Positions 52,416 through 61,722 of a DNA stretch of 64,000 nt are shown one piece after another. How positions within the stretch are numbered: the stretch's first letter is position 1; each line of letters opens with the position of its first letter. The stretch is from Celeribacter indicus (GTDB taxonomy: Bacteria; Pseudomonadota; Alphaproteobacteria; Rhodobacterales; Rhodobacteraceae), in NCBI RefSeq assembly GCF_000819565.1, contig NZ_CP004393.1, positions 2,976,001-3,040,000 on the forward strand, read 5' to 3'. The notes beneath the pieces are model-generated. The model worked only from the letters and a program-made list of their open reading frames with translations. It was not told the DNA's origin and did no database searches. The translations under genes and the position numbers were made by a program.

Positions 52416-52712
52416 TCAGGCCGCGTCGCTGGCCGAGCCGACGCGGCGGAACATGTCCTCGACCCGCGCGATGGCGGAAAGCGCGGTCCAGACGCCCTGC
52501 GCCTCGTCCGCCATCCGCAGCACCCGCTCGATCTCCGTACAGGCGGCGCGCACCATATAGGCCGCCTGCCGCGGCTCGAGCTGATAGGAGCGGTCGCGGA
52601 TCCGCTCCGTCAGGCGCTCGACGCGCCCCGCCTCCCCCGCCCGCGCCGCCTCGAGCGCCGCCGTCAGATCCGCGATCACGATATCCCTGTCCGTGTCCTT
52701 GTCCGATGCCAT
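52416..52712 (-). CDS. Small helical protein of unknown function
   Basis: A 98-residue, apparently all-helical protein (MASDKDTDRDIVIADL...), rich in Ala, Arg and Glu. There is no signal peptide or membrane helix. It is convergent with gpt and divergent from the aminotransferase gene. The amino acid pattern is protein-like, unlike the Gly/Arg-rich frame that continues upstream, but I recognise no family. Confidence 0.6.
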   Translation of the reverse strand: MASDKDTDRDIVIADLTAALEAARAGEAGRVERLTERIRDRSYQLEPRQAAYMVRAACTEIERVLRMADEAQGVWTALSAIARVEDMFRRVGSASDAA

Positions 52713-53069
52713 ACCTGTCGATCCTCTGAAACCTGCTGCCGTGCCTCGCACGCGGTCCTCCGTCGGGACGCCTTCTCCGGCGCCTTCCGCGCCGCATGCC
52801 TGTGGTGATCTAGGGACGAAACGGGTTAAAGACCCGTAACCGCGGCCCCACTCTCCCCGCCCTGCCGCCGCAGCGCCCGAAATTTGATCCGCTGGACGAT
52901 TTTTGCACAGCGCGAAGGCGGCTTGTGATCGGGACCGGCCCGCGCGCCGCCTCCCGGCCGCCGCCGCGCGTTTTGCCCTCTCGCGCTCCGCCGCTAGATG
53001 AGGCACAGAGTCCTCCAGGACCGACCGCACGACACCGCACGACACAGACACGACCAAGGAGACCGCCAC

Positions 53070-54266
53070 ATGGCCCGCCCCGCGCCGCTGCCGCTGACAA
53101 CCCCGATGAGCCGCACCGCCCCCTCGCCCATCGTCGAAAGCCGCAAGTGGATCGCGGGCAAGGAGTTTCCCGCAGAGCGCCCGCTGCTGAACGTCTCCCA
53201 GGCCGCGCCGATGGACCCGCCGCCCCGCGCCCTGCGCGAGGAGATCGCGCGGATCGCGCTCGAACTGCCCGAGGCGCATCTCTACGGCCCCGTGCTCGGC
53301 CTGCCGGAGCTGCGCGCCGAAGTCGCGACGCAATGGTCGGCCGCCTATCACGCACCCGTCGCCCCCGCCGAGGTCGCCATCACCTCCGGCTGCAACGAGG
53401 CCTTCACCGCCGTCATGACCACGCTCGCGACCGCCGGGGACGAGGTCATCATCCCGACGCCCTGGTACTTCAACCACAAGATGTGGTGCGACATGTCGGG
53501 CGTCACCGCCGTGCCCCTGCCCACGGGCGCGGGCCTCCTGCCCGACCTGGAAACCGCCGCGCGGCTCATCACCCCGCGCACCCGCGCCATCGTCCTCGTC
53601 TCGCCCAACAATCCCGGCGGGGTCGAATATCCCTCCGAACTGCTCAGCAACTTCTACGCGCTCGCCCGCGACCGCCGGATCGCGCTGGTGCTTGACGAGA
53701 CCTATCGCGATTTCGACAGCCGCGACACCGTGCCCCACGTCCTGTTCCGCCAGCCCGGCTGGCAGGACACGCTGATCCAGCTCTATTCCTTCTCCAAGGC
53801 CTACCGCCTCACCGGCCACCGCGTCGGCGCCATCGTCGCGGGCGAGGACCGGCTCTTCGAGGCGGAGAAATATCTCGACACCGTCACCATCTGCCCCAAC
53901 CAGATCGGCCAGCACGCCGCGCTCTGGGGAATGCGCAACCTCGGCGACTGGGTCGCGGCGGAGCGTGCGGAGATCCTCGCCCGGCGCCGCGCGCTCGAGG
54001 AGGGCTTCGCCGCCCTCTCGGCGCGGGGCTGGCGGCTCCTCGGCTGCGGCGCCTTCTTCGCCTATGTCGAACACCCTTTCGCCATGCCCTCCCCCGACCT
54101 CGCGCCCTGGTATGTCGACCATGCCGGCGTGCTGCTCCTGCCCGGCACCTGCTTCATGCCCGAGGGCAGCAGACAGGGGCCGCGCCAGCTCCGCCTCGCC
54201 TTCGCCAATATCGACCGCGCCGGGATCGGAACCCTTTTCGAACGCCTGTCGACGATCGAACCCTGA
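53070..54266 (+). CDS. PLP-dependent class I/II aminotransferase
   Basis: A 398-residue fold-type I aminotransferase. The PLP Lys lies in YSFSKAYRLTGHRVG; other conserved parts are ITSGCNEAF, PTPWYFNHKMW, SPNNPGG and the Asp-x-x-Tyr in VLDETYRDF. The C-terminal Arg region is RQLRLAFAN. Substrate not fixed by sequence. The ATG at 53070 has AAGGAGACC upstream. Confidence 0.92.
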   Translation: MARPAPLPLTTPMSRTAPSPIVESRKWIAGKEFPAERPLLNVSQAAPMDPPPRALREEIARIALELPEAHLYGPVLGLPELRAEVATQWSAAYHAPVAPAEVAITSGCNEAFTAVMTTLATAGDEVIIPTPWYFNHKMWCDMSGVTAVPLPTGAGLLPDLETAARLITPRTRAIVLVSPNNPGGVEYPSELLSNFYALARDRRIALVLDETYRDFDSRDTVPHVLFRQPGWQDTLIQLYSFSKAYRLTGHRVGAIVAGEDRLFEAEKYLDTVTICPNQIGQHAALWGMRNLGDWVAAERAEILARRRALEEGFAALSARGWRLLGCGAFFAYVEHPFAMPSPDLAPWYVDHAGVLLLPGTCFMPEGSRQGPRQLRLAFANIDRAGIGTLFERLSTIEP

Positions 54267-54284
54267 TCGCCTTCCCCTTCACGC

Positions 54285-54313
54285 TTGCAGAGCGGTGCCT
54301 GACCGCCTAGACA
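54285..54313 (+). promoter_or_regulatory. Possible promoter of ppiD
   Basis: TTGCAG and TAGACA with a 17-bp spacer, 32 bp before the ppiD start. The -10 match is weak. Confidence 0.4.
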
Positions 54314-54344
54314 CTTTGCCAATCGTGAATGGAGACGAAGAACA

Positions 54345-56198
54345 ATGGCGAGCGGCAAGGGATCTGGCGGGAAAATGGTCATCTGGGGGATTCTCGCCCT
54401 GCTGATCGTCGGTCTGGGCGGATTCGGGACCGCGAATTTCGGCTCGGGCGTGAACCGCGTGGGCAGCGTCGGCGACGAGGAGATCACCGTCCCCGACTAT
54501 GCCAACGCCCTGCGCAGCCAGATGCGCGGGATCGAGGCGCAGACCGGACAGGCGCTCTCGCTCCAGCAGGCGCTCGACTTCGGCCTGTCCCAGCAGGTGC
54601 TCTCCCAGCTCATCACCCAGGCCGCACTCGACGGGGAGACGGCACGGGTCGGCATCTCCGTGGGCGACGACCAGGTCCGCCGGGAACTCATGGCGATCGA
54701 CACGTTCAAGGGCGTGAGCGGCCGCTTCGATCCCGAGGTCTATAGCGACCTGCTCGCCCGCAACGGCATGAACCGCAAGGATTTCGAGGCCGGGCTGCGC
54801 AAGGACGCCGCGCGCGCGGTGCTCACCGGCGCCCTCGCGACCGGCATCACCATGCCGAATTCCTACGGTCAGGTCGTGGTGGACTGGCTCGGCGAACGCC
54901 GCACGATCTCGGTGGCGACCCTCACCCCCGCGGATCTTGAGACCGGCACGCCCCTGCCCTCCGACAGCGATCTCGAGGCGTGGTACGACGCCCATCCCGA
55001 GAGCTATACCGCGCCCGAAACCCGCCGCATCACCTATGCCTGGGTCACGCCCGCCATGCTGACCGACGAGGTCGAGCTCAACGAGGAGGCGCTGCGCGCG
55101 CTCTACGAGGAAAACATCTCCTCCTACGTGCAGCCCGAACGCCGCCTCGTCGAACGCCTCGTCTTCGGCAGCACCGAGGAGGCGCAGGCCGCCGCCGACC
55201 GGATCGCCGCGGGCGAGACCGGATTCGAGGAGGAGGCGCGCGCGCGCGGCCTCGAGCTGATCGACACGGACATGGGCGATGTCGGCCGCGACGACCTCGC
55301 CGCGCCGACCGCCGAGGCGGTGTTCGGCCTCGAGGGCACGGGCGTCGTCGGCCCGGTGGAAAGCGATCTCGGCCCGGCGCTCTACCGCGTGAACGGCACG
55401 CTCGAAGGCCATGAGATCCCCTTCGAGGAAGCCCGCGACGAACTGGCGGTCGAGATGGCCGGCGATGCCGCCGCCCGGCTCATCGCCGACCGGCTCGAGG
55501 AATTCGATGACCTGCTCGCCTCCGGCGCGACGCTCGAGGACCTCGCCGCGGAGACGCCGATGGACCTCGGCACGATCGACTGGACGCCCGACAGCGAGGG
55601 CGGGATCGCCGCCTATACCGATTTCCAGAACGCCGCCGCCGCGGTGCAGGAGGGCGACTTCCCCGAGATCGTCGAACTGTCGGACGGCGGCATCTTCGCC
55701 CTGCGCCTCGACGGGATCGTGCCGGCCACGCTGCGCCCGTTCGAGGAGGTGCGCGACCAGGTGAGCGCCGACTGGGAAGCCGATGCCGTGCTGCGCGCGC
55801 TCACCGCCCGCGCCGAGGCGCTCGAGACCCAGGTGGCGACGGGCACCGCGATCGCCGATCTCGGCCTGCCCTCCGAGACCTTCGAGGCGATCACCCGGCA
55901 GGGCTATGTCGCCTCCATGCCGCAGGGCTTCATCGACGCGGTCTTCGCCCCCGGCCTCACCGCGGGCGGCACCACCATCGTCCCCGGCGAGGGACAGGTC
56001 GTGATCGCGAAGGTCAACCGCATCGACGCCCCCGAGCAGAACGAGGACAACGCCGCCATCGCCCAGGGCTATATCACCTCGGCCGCGCAGGGCGCCGCGC
56101 AGGACGCGATCGCCGCCTTTGCCAACGCCATCCGCACGCGCGAGGGCGTGACGGTGAACGACAGCGCGCTCACCGCCGTCCACAGCCAGCTGCAATAG
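54345..56198 (+). CDS. Membrane-anchored peptidyl-prolyl isomerase, PpiD/SurA type
   Basis: A 617-residue periplasmic chaperone tied to the inner membrane by one N-terminal helix (about residues 8-27, MVIWGILALLIVGLGGFG). A SurA-like N-domain follows (VPDYANALRSQMRGIEAQTG). The central parvulin-like region lies around 250-370, and there is a long C-terminal part. PpiD helps outer-membrane and secreted proteins fold. It is followed closely by trpE, the usual order in this bacterial group. Confidence 0.88.
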   Translation: MASGKGSGGKMVIWGILALLIVGLGGFGTANFGSGVNRVGSVGDEEITVPDYANALRSQMRGIEAQTGQALSLQQALDFGLSQQVLSQLITQAALDGETARVGISVGDDQVRRELMAIDTFKGVSGRFDPEVYSDLLARNGMNRKDFEAGLRKDAARAVLTGALATGITMPNSYGQVVVDWLGERRTISVATLTPADLETGTPLPSDSDLEAWYDAHPESYTAPETRRITYAWVTPAMLTDEVELNEEALRALYEENISSYVQPERRLVERLVFGSTEEAQAAADRIAAGETGFEEEARARGLELIDTDMGDVGRDDLAAPTAEAVFGLEGTGVVGPVESDLGPALYRVNGTLEGHEIPFEEARDELAVEMAGDAAARLIADRLEEFDDLLASGATLEDLAAETPMDLGTIDWTPDSEGGIAAYTDFQNAAAAVQEGDFPEIVELSDGGIFALRLDGIVPATLRPFEEVRDQVSADWEADAVLRALTARAEALETQVATGTAIADLGLPSETFEAITRQGYVASMPQGFIDAVFAPGLTAGGTTIVPGEGQVVIAKVNRIDAPEQNEDNAAIAQGYITSAAQGAAQDAIAAFANAIRTREGVTVNDSALTAVHSQLQ

Positions 56199-56230
56199 GC
56201 CGCGCGCCGCAAGAAAGAGACAGGACAGAC

Positions 56231-57745
56231 ATGGCCACGCTCATTCCCGCCTTCGAGGCGTTCGAGACCGCCTATACCGCCGGAAAGAACCAGCTCGTCT
56301 ATACCAAGGTCGCCGCCGACCTCGACACGCCGGTGTCGATCATGCTCAAGCTCGCCGGCGCGCGCACCGACAGTTTCATCCTCGAATCCGTGACCGGCGG
56401 CGAAGTGCGCGGGCGCTATTCGATCATCGGCATGAAACCGGACCTGATCTGGAAATGCGCCGGCACCGACGCCTTCCTCAACCGCGACGCCCGCTTCGAC
56501 CCGGAGGCTTTCGAACAGGAGGCGCGCGACCCGCTCGCCTCGCTGCGCGCGCTGATCGAGGAAAGCCGGATCGAACTGCCCGACGGCCTGCCGGGCTCCG
56601 CCGCGGGGCTGTTCGGCTATCTCGGATATGACATGATCCGGCTCGTGGAACACCTGCCGGACGTCAACCCGGACCCGATCGGCCTGCCCGACGCGGTGCT
56701 GATGCGCCCCTCGGTGATCGCCGTGCTCGACGGGGTGAAGGGCGAGGTGACGCTGGTGTCCCCGGCCTGGACCGGATCGGGCCAGAGCGCGAAGGCCGCC
56801 TATGCGCAGGCTGCCGAACGGGTGATGGACGCGCTGCGCGATCTCGAACGCGCGCCGACGGAAACCTCCCACGACCTGGGCGAGAGCTTCGTCGCCCCGC
56901 CGCCCGTGTCGAACTTCACCCACGAGGGCTACAAGGAGGCGGTGGAGAAGGCAAAGGCCTATATCACCGCCGGCGACATCTTCCAGGTGGTGCCGGCACA
57001 GCGCTGGACCCAGGACTTCCCGCTCCCGCCCTTCTCGCTCTACCGCAGCCTGCGGCGCACCAACCCCTCGCCCTTCATGTTCTTCTTCAACTTCGGCGGG
57101 TTCCAGATCGTCGGCGCCTCGCCGGAGATCCTCGTGCGGGTCTTCGGTGGCGAGGTGACGATCCGTCCGATCGCCGGCACGCGCAAGCGCGGCGCGACGC
57201 CCGAGGAGGATCGCGCCCTCGAGGAGGATCTGCTGTCGGATCAGAAGGAACTGGCCGAACACCTGATGCTGCTCGATCTCGGCCGCAACGACGTGGGCCG
57301 CGTGGCGAAGATCGGCACGGTGCACCCGACCGAGGAATTCATCATCGAACGCTATTCCCACGTCATGCACATCGTCTCCAACGTCGTGGGCGAACTCTCC
57401 GAGGAGCACGACGCCCTCTCCGCCCTGCTCGCGGGCCTGCCCGCAGGCACCGTCTCGGGCGCGCCGAAGGTGCGGGCGATGGAGATCATCGACGAGCTCG
57501 AGCCCGAAAAGCGCGGCGTCTATGGCGGCGGCGTGGGCTATTTCTCCGCCGGCGGCGACATGGACATGTGCATCGCGCTCAGGACCGCCGTGCTGAAGGA
57601 TGAAAAGCTCTATATCCAGGCCGGCGGCGGCGTCGTCTACGACAGCGACCCGGAGCTCGAATTCCAGGAGACGGTCAACAAGTCCAACGCCCTGCGCAAG
57701 GCGGCCGAGGATGCGGGCCTGTTCACCGGATCGGGCAATCACTGA
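56231..57745 (+). CDS. trpE: Anthranilate synthase component I
   Basis: A 504-residue enzyme that makes anthranilate from chorismate, first step of tryptophan synthesis. Chorismate-binding motifs are GDIFQVVPAQRW, RPIAGTRKRGATPEED, LLDLGRNDVGRVAKIG, GTVSGAPKVRAMEII and GGGVGYFSAGGDMD. No leader peptide or attenuator is visible in the 32 bp after ppiD, so control, if any, lies upstream of ppiD or elsewhere. trpG is not in the window. Confidence 0.96.
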   Translation: MATLIPAFEAFETAYTAGKNQLVYTKVAADLDTPVSIMLKLAGARTDSFILESVTGGEVRGRYSIIGMKPDLIWKCAGTDAFLNRDARFDPEAFEQEARDPLASLRALIEESRIELPDGLPGSAAGLFGYLGYDMIRLVEHLPDVNPDPIGLPDAVLMRPSVIAVLDGVKGEVTLVSPAWTGSGQSAKAAYAQAAERVMDALRDLERAPTETSHDLGESFVAPPPVSNFTHEGYKEAVEKAKAYITAGDIFQVVPAQRWTQDFPLPPFSLYRSLRRTNPSPFMFFFNFGGFQIVGASPEILVRVFGGEVTIRPIAGTRKRGATPEEDRALEEDLLSDQKELAEHLMLLDLGRNDVGRVAKIGTVHPTEEFIIERYSHVMHIVSNVVGELSEEHDALSALLAGLPAGTVSGAPKVRAMEIIDELEPEKRGVYGGGVGYFSAGGDMDMCIALRTAVLKDEKLYIQAGGGVVYDSDPELEFQETVNKSNALRKAAEDAGLFTGSGNH

Positions 57746-57816
57746 GGCCGGCGCCGCCCGGCCCTCCCGACGGGGTTTCCTTTGTGCCGAAAATACTCAA
57801 CGCCCCGCGCCGCGCC

Positions 57817-58278
57817 TCAGAGCGGCAGTTCGGTGGTGGACTTGATCTCCTCCATCGACAGCAACGCGGTGACGTTGTAGATCGTCACCTCCTTGATCAG
57901 CGCCTGGTAGAAGGCGTCATAGGCGCGCGCGTTCTTCACCCGCACCTTGAGGATATAGTCGATCTCGCCGGCGAGCCGGTGCGCCTCGAGCACTTCCGGG
58001 CGCTTCTTCAGCACCTTCAGGAACTTCTCCTGCCAGCCCGCCTCATGCGCGCTCGTCTTCACCAGCACGAAGAAGCAGGTCTCGAGGCCCAGGCTCTCCG
58101 GGTCGAGAATCACCGTCTGCTGGCCGATGACGCCGGCCTCCTTCATCTTGCGGATCCGATTCCAGACCGGCGTCTTGGACGAGCCCACCTTGCGCGCGAT
58201 TTCATCGAGCGACTGGCTCGCATCGCGCTGCAACTCGCCCAGGATTTTCCTGTCCATCGCGTCGATCTGGTCTGCCAT
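57817..58278 (-). CDS. Lrp/AsnC-family transcriptional regulator
   Basis: A 153-residue regulator with an N-terminal HTH (MDRKILGELQRDASQSLDEIARKVGSSKTPVWNRIRKM) and a C-terminal RAM/effector domain (FFVLVKTSAHEAGW, LAGEIDYILKVRV). The start at 58278 fits the family's length. It is divergent from the sulfate-assimilation operon and is therefore its likely regulator; an ATTACAGG direct repeat lies between them. Confidence 0.93.
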   Translation of the reverse strand: MADQIDAMDRKILGELQRDASQSLDEIARKVGSSKTPVWNRIRKMKEAGVIGQQTVILDPESLGLETCFFVLVKTSAHEAGWQEKFLKVLKKRPEVLEAHRLAGEIDYILKVRVKNARAYDAFYQALIKEVTIYNVTALLSMEEIKSTTELPL

Positions 58279-58365
58279 TTCGGATTTGCCTCCATTCGCA
58301 GAACTCTGGACCCCGGCGGAAGAGAGTTTGAAACTTCCGTCCTTATTCGCCGGAGGCCATGTCCA

Positions 58366-58394
58366 ATTACAGGGACAATGTTCTAGATTACAGG
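58366..58394 (+). promoter_or_regulatory. Direct repeat in the lrp/cys promoter region
   Basis: ATTACAGG occurs at 58366-58373 and 58387-58394, 21 bp apart, two DNA turns. It lies 28 bp before the DUF2849 start. A site for the adjacent Lrp-type regulator is likely. Confidence 0.55.
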
Positions 58395-58421
58395 TAAGAA
58401 TTCGCAAGTTGGAAATGAGCC

Positions 58422-58727
58422 ATGCCGCGCCCGTTCACGCCCAAAGCCATCACCGCGAACGCCCTCCTCGAAGGCGACGTGATCTATCTCTCCGCCACGG
58501 GCGAGTGGGTCCGTGCCCTCTCCGATGCCGCGGTCTTCACCGAACAGGCGGCGGCGGAGGCCGCGCTCGCGGAGGCGGCGAAGGACAGGATGGTCGTGGG
58601 CGCCTATCTCACCGATGTGGCGCCCGGCGAGAACGGCCCGGAACCCACCCATTTCCGCGAGGACTTCCGCCGCACCGGACCGTCCAACTACTTCCACGGC
58701 AAGCAGGAGGCCGCGGCCAATGTATAG
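58422..58727 (+). CDS. DUF2849-domain protein of the sulfate-assimilation operon
   Basis: A 101-residue protein of the DUF2849 family (KAITANALLEGDVIYLSATGEWV, FREDFRRTGPSNYFHGK). It is found ahead of sulfite reductase genes in many alphaproteobacteria, and its exact job is unknown. Its end overlaps the next gene by 8 bp. Confidence 0.85.
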   Translation: MPRPFTPKAITANALLEGDVIYLSATGEWVRALSDAAVFTEQAAAEAALAEAAKDRMVVGAYLTDVAPGENGPEPTHFREDFRRTGPSNYFHGKQEAAANV

Positions 58728-60405
58728 GTACAACGACTTCGACGAAGCCTTCGTGCGCGAGCGCGTCGCGCAATTCTCCGGCCAGGTCGCCCGCCGCATC
58801 GACGGCAGCCTGACCGAGGAGGAATTCCGTCCGCTCCGGCTGATGAACGGGCTCTATCTCCAGCTCCACGCCTACATGCTGCGCGTGGCGATCCCCTATG
58901 GCACGCTCTCCTCGCGCCAGATGGACCAGCTTGCCCATATCGCGGAGACCTACGACCGCGGCTACGGCCATTTCACGACGCGCCAGAACATCCAGTATAA
59001 CTGGCCGAAACTTCCCGACGTGCCCGCGATCCTCTCGGATCTCGCGGATGTCCAGATGCACGCGATCCAGACCTCGGGCAACACGATCCGCAACGTGACC
59101 GCCGATCATTTCGCGGGCGCCAGCGCCGACGAGGTGGCCGATCCGCGCCCCATCGCCGAGCTGATCCGGCAATGGTCGACCGATCACCCGGAATTCCAGT
59201 TCCTGCCGCGCAAGTTCAAGATCGCGGTCAGCGGCGCCGAGGCCGACCGCGCCGTGGTGCGCGCCCATGACATCGGGCTCGTGCTGCGCGAACGCGCCGG
59301 CACGCTCGGCGCGGAGATCATCGTCGGCGGCGGCCTCGGGCGCACGCCGATGGTCGGCAAGACGCTGAAGGACTTCGTCCCGCTCCAGGATCTGCTGCCC
59401 TATCTCGAGGCCACGGTGTCGGTCTGGAACCTGCTCGGGCGGCGCGACAACAAATACAAGGCGCGCATCAAGATCACCGTGCACGAGCACGGGATCGAGG
59501 AGATCCGCGCCCGCGTCGAGGAGCGGTTCGCACAGGTGAAACCGGCCTTCGGCGGCATCGACATGGAGATGCTTTCGGAGATCGAGGCGCATTTCGCCCC
59601 GCCCGCCTTCGTCACGAAACCCGTCGATGCCTATACCCGCGCCCATGAGGCCGATCCGGTGTTCCGCGCCTGGGCCGATACCAACCTCGCCGCGCACAAG
59701 GCCGAAGGCTATGCCATCGTCACCGTGTCGCTGAAGAAGCCCGGCCAGACGCCCGGCGATGCCTCCGCCGACCAGATGCGGGCGCTCGCGCAGATCGCGC
59801 GCGACTTCGCCCATGACGAATTGCGGATCTCCCACGAGCAGAACGTGATCCTGCCGCATGTGCACAAATCCGACCTGCCGGCGATCCATGCCGCGCTCAA
59901 GGCCGCCGATCTCGCCACCGCGAATATCGGGCTCGTCTCCGACATCATCGCCTGCCCCGGCATGGATTACTGCGCGCTCGCCACGGCGCGCTCGATCCCC
60001 GTCGCACAGGGCATCGCCACACGCTTCAACGAACTGAAGCTCGAACACGAGATCGGCCCGCTCAAGATCAAGATCTCGGGCTGCATCAACGCCTGCGGCC
60101 ACCACCACGTCGGCCATATCGGTATCCTGGGCCTCGACCGGGCGGGGGTGGAGAACTACCAGATCACGCTCGGCGGCGACGGCACGGAGACGACCGTGAT
60201 CGGCGAACGCACCGGGCCGGGTTTCGCCTATGACGAGATCGTGCCCGCGATCGAGCGGCTGATCGCGGCCTATCTCGAATTGCGCACGGGGCCGGAGGAA
60301 ACCTTCCTCCAGACCTATCGCCGCTTGGGCATGGATCCGTTCAAGACCGCGCTCTATCCGGAAAAGGACGCCAAGGCGGGCAAGGAAAAAGCCCATGCAG
60401 CATAA
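58720..60405 (+). CDS. cysI: Sulfite reductase hemoprotein (nitrite/sulfite reductase family)
   Basis: A 561-residue siroheme and [4Fe-4S] enzyme reducing sulfite to sulfide. The N-terminal half has YGHFTTRQNIQYNW; the cluster and siroheme Cys lie in CPGMDYCALATARSIP and CINACGHHHVGHIG. The family also contains nitrite reductases, but cysH follows directly, so sulfite is the natural substrate. The start lies inside the end of the DUF2849 gene. Confidence 0.94.
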   Translation: MYRYNDFDEAFVRERVAQFSGQVARRIDGSLTEEEFRPLRLMNGLYLQLHAYMLRVAIPYGTLSSRQMDQLAHIAETYDRGYGHFTTRQNIQYNWPKLPDVPAILSDLADVQMHAIQTSGNTIRNVTADHFAGASADEVADPRPIAELIRQWSTDHPEFQFLPRKFKIAVSGAEADRAVVRAHDIGLVLRERAGTLGAEIIVGGGLGRTPMVGKTLKDFVPLQDLLPYLEATVSVWNLLGRRDNKYKARIKITVHEHGIEEIRARVEERFAQVKPAFGGIDMEMLSEIEAHFAPPAFVTKPVDAYTRAHEADPVFRAWADTNLAAHKAEGYAIVTVSLKKPGQTPGDASADQMRALAQIARDFAHDELRISHEQNVILPHVHKSDLPAIHAALKAADLATANIGLVSDIIACPGMDYCALATARSIPVAQGIATRFNELKLEHEIGPLKIKISGCINACGHHHVGHIGILGLDRAGVENYQITLGGDGTETTVIGERTGPGFAYDEIVPAIERLIAAYLELRTGPEETFLQTYRRLGMDPFKTALYPEKDAKAGKEKAHAA

Positions 60406-61171
60406 TCTCGCGCAGACCGTTTCGCTCTACGACGAATTCGGTACGGTCGACGAGCGGGTGGCGCGCCTCAACGCGCGCTACAAGCACCATTCGGCCACAT
60501 CCGTGCTCGATCTCGCGTTGCGCGACCGCGAACTCGGGCGCATCGCGCTCGTGTCCTCCTTCGGCGCGGAATCCGTGGTGCTGCTGCACATGATCTCGGT
60601 GATGAAGCCGGACACGCCGGTGATCTTCATCGACACGGAGATGCTCTTCGAGGAGACGATCCACTACCAGCTCGAGCTGATCGAAAAGCTCGACCTGCGC
60701 GACGTGCGCCGCATCCGCCCCGCCCCCGCGGCGCTCGACGCGCATGACCCGGAGGGGCTGCTGCACCTTTCCGACAAGGATGCCTGCTGCAACCTGCGCA
60801 AGACCGTGCCCCTGCAAAACACGCTGGGGGATTTCGACGCCTGGATCACCGGACGCAAGCGCTTCCAGGGCGCGACCCGCGCCACGCTCGACTTCTTCGA
60901 GAACGAGGGCGACACCCGGATCAAGATCAACCCCCTCGCCTATTGGGCACCCGAGGATCTGCGCGATTACATGGTGAACAACCGCCTGCCGCGCCACCCG
61001 CTCGTGGCGAAGGGCTATCCCTCCATCGGCTGCGCCCCCTGCACCAGCCCGGTGAAGGAGGGCGAGGATCCGCGCGCCGGACGCTGGCGCGGCGAGGAGA
61101 AGACCGAATGCGGGATCCACTTTCTGGACGGCAAGATCGTCCGCGGCCCGCTCAAAGGAGATGCAGCATGA
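60395..61171 (+). CDS. cysH: Adenylyl-sulfate (APS) reductase
   Basis: A 258-residue thioredoxin-dependent reductase giving sulfite. The P-loop-like SSFGAESVVLLHM is present. Two Cys pairs, KDACCNLRK and GCAPCT, are the [4Fe-4S] ligands that mark the APS-using form; the catalytic Cys is in TECGIHF. It overlaps cysI by 11 bp and the next gene by 4 bp. Confidence 0.95.
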   Translation: MQHNLAQTVSLYDEFGTVDERVARLNARYKHHSATSVLDLALRDRELGRIALVSSFGAESVVLLHMISVMKPDTPVIFIDTEMLFEETIHYQLELIEKLDLRDVRRIRPAPAALDAHDPEGLLHLSDKDACCNLRKTVPLQNTLGDFDAWITGRKRFQGATRATLDFFENEGDTRIKINPLAYWAPEDLRDYMVNNRLPRHPLVAKGYPSIGCAPCTSPVKEGEDPRAGRWRGEEKTECGIHFLDGKIVRGPLKGDAA

Positions 61172-61542
61172 CCCAGATCGTCCAGGACATGGGCTTCGTC
61201 GCCGAGGATTTCACCGGGGAATGGCTCGAACTGCCCTCCGACACCGATCCTTCCACGCTTGCGCAATTCGCCGGCGCGGCGGCGATCCGCATCGCCTTTC
61301 CCGCCTTCTCCGACGGGCGCGGCTTCACCCTCGCCCGGCTTCTGCGGCTCCAGGGCTTCGCCGGCCGGCTGCGCGCCCATGGCCATGTCATCGCCGACCA
61401 GTACGCGATGGCACGCCGCGCGGGATTCGACGAGGTGGAGATCCCCGACGACCTGGCCGCGCGGCAGGACGAGGCGCAATGGCTCCGCCGCGCCGATTGG
61501 CGGGCGCATGATTATCAGGCACGGCTGCGCGCGCGGGCCTGA
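61168..61542 (+). CDS. DUF934-domain protein of the sulfate-assimilation operon
   Basis: A 124-residue protein of the DUF934 family, with the core FPAFSDGRGFTLARLLR. It is nearly always next to cysH/cysI, but its biochemical role is not settled. ATGA overlap with cysH indicates coupled translation. Confidence 0.9.
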   Translation: MTQIVQDMGFVAEDFTGEWLELPSDTDPSTLAQFAGAAAIRIAFPAFSDGRGFTLARLLRLQGFAGRLRAHGHVIADQYAMARRAGFDEVEIPDDLAARQDEAQWLRRADWRAHDYQARLRARA

Positions 61543-61722
61543 CGCGCGCAGTTGTGCAACGCACACTTGCGTGCGCCGGCCCGAATAGCCCTTGCACGCG
61601 GGGCATCCGAAAGTCCAAAAGGGGCGTGAGTGCGCCCTGCCGTGCCTCGCCGGTGCCGCAAGGACCGGGGAGACATCCGAGAAATTCGTTCAGACGACCC
61701 TGAAAAGGCGCGAGAGACCGAG

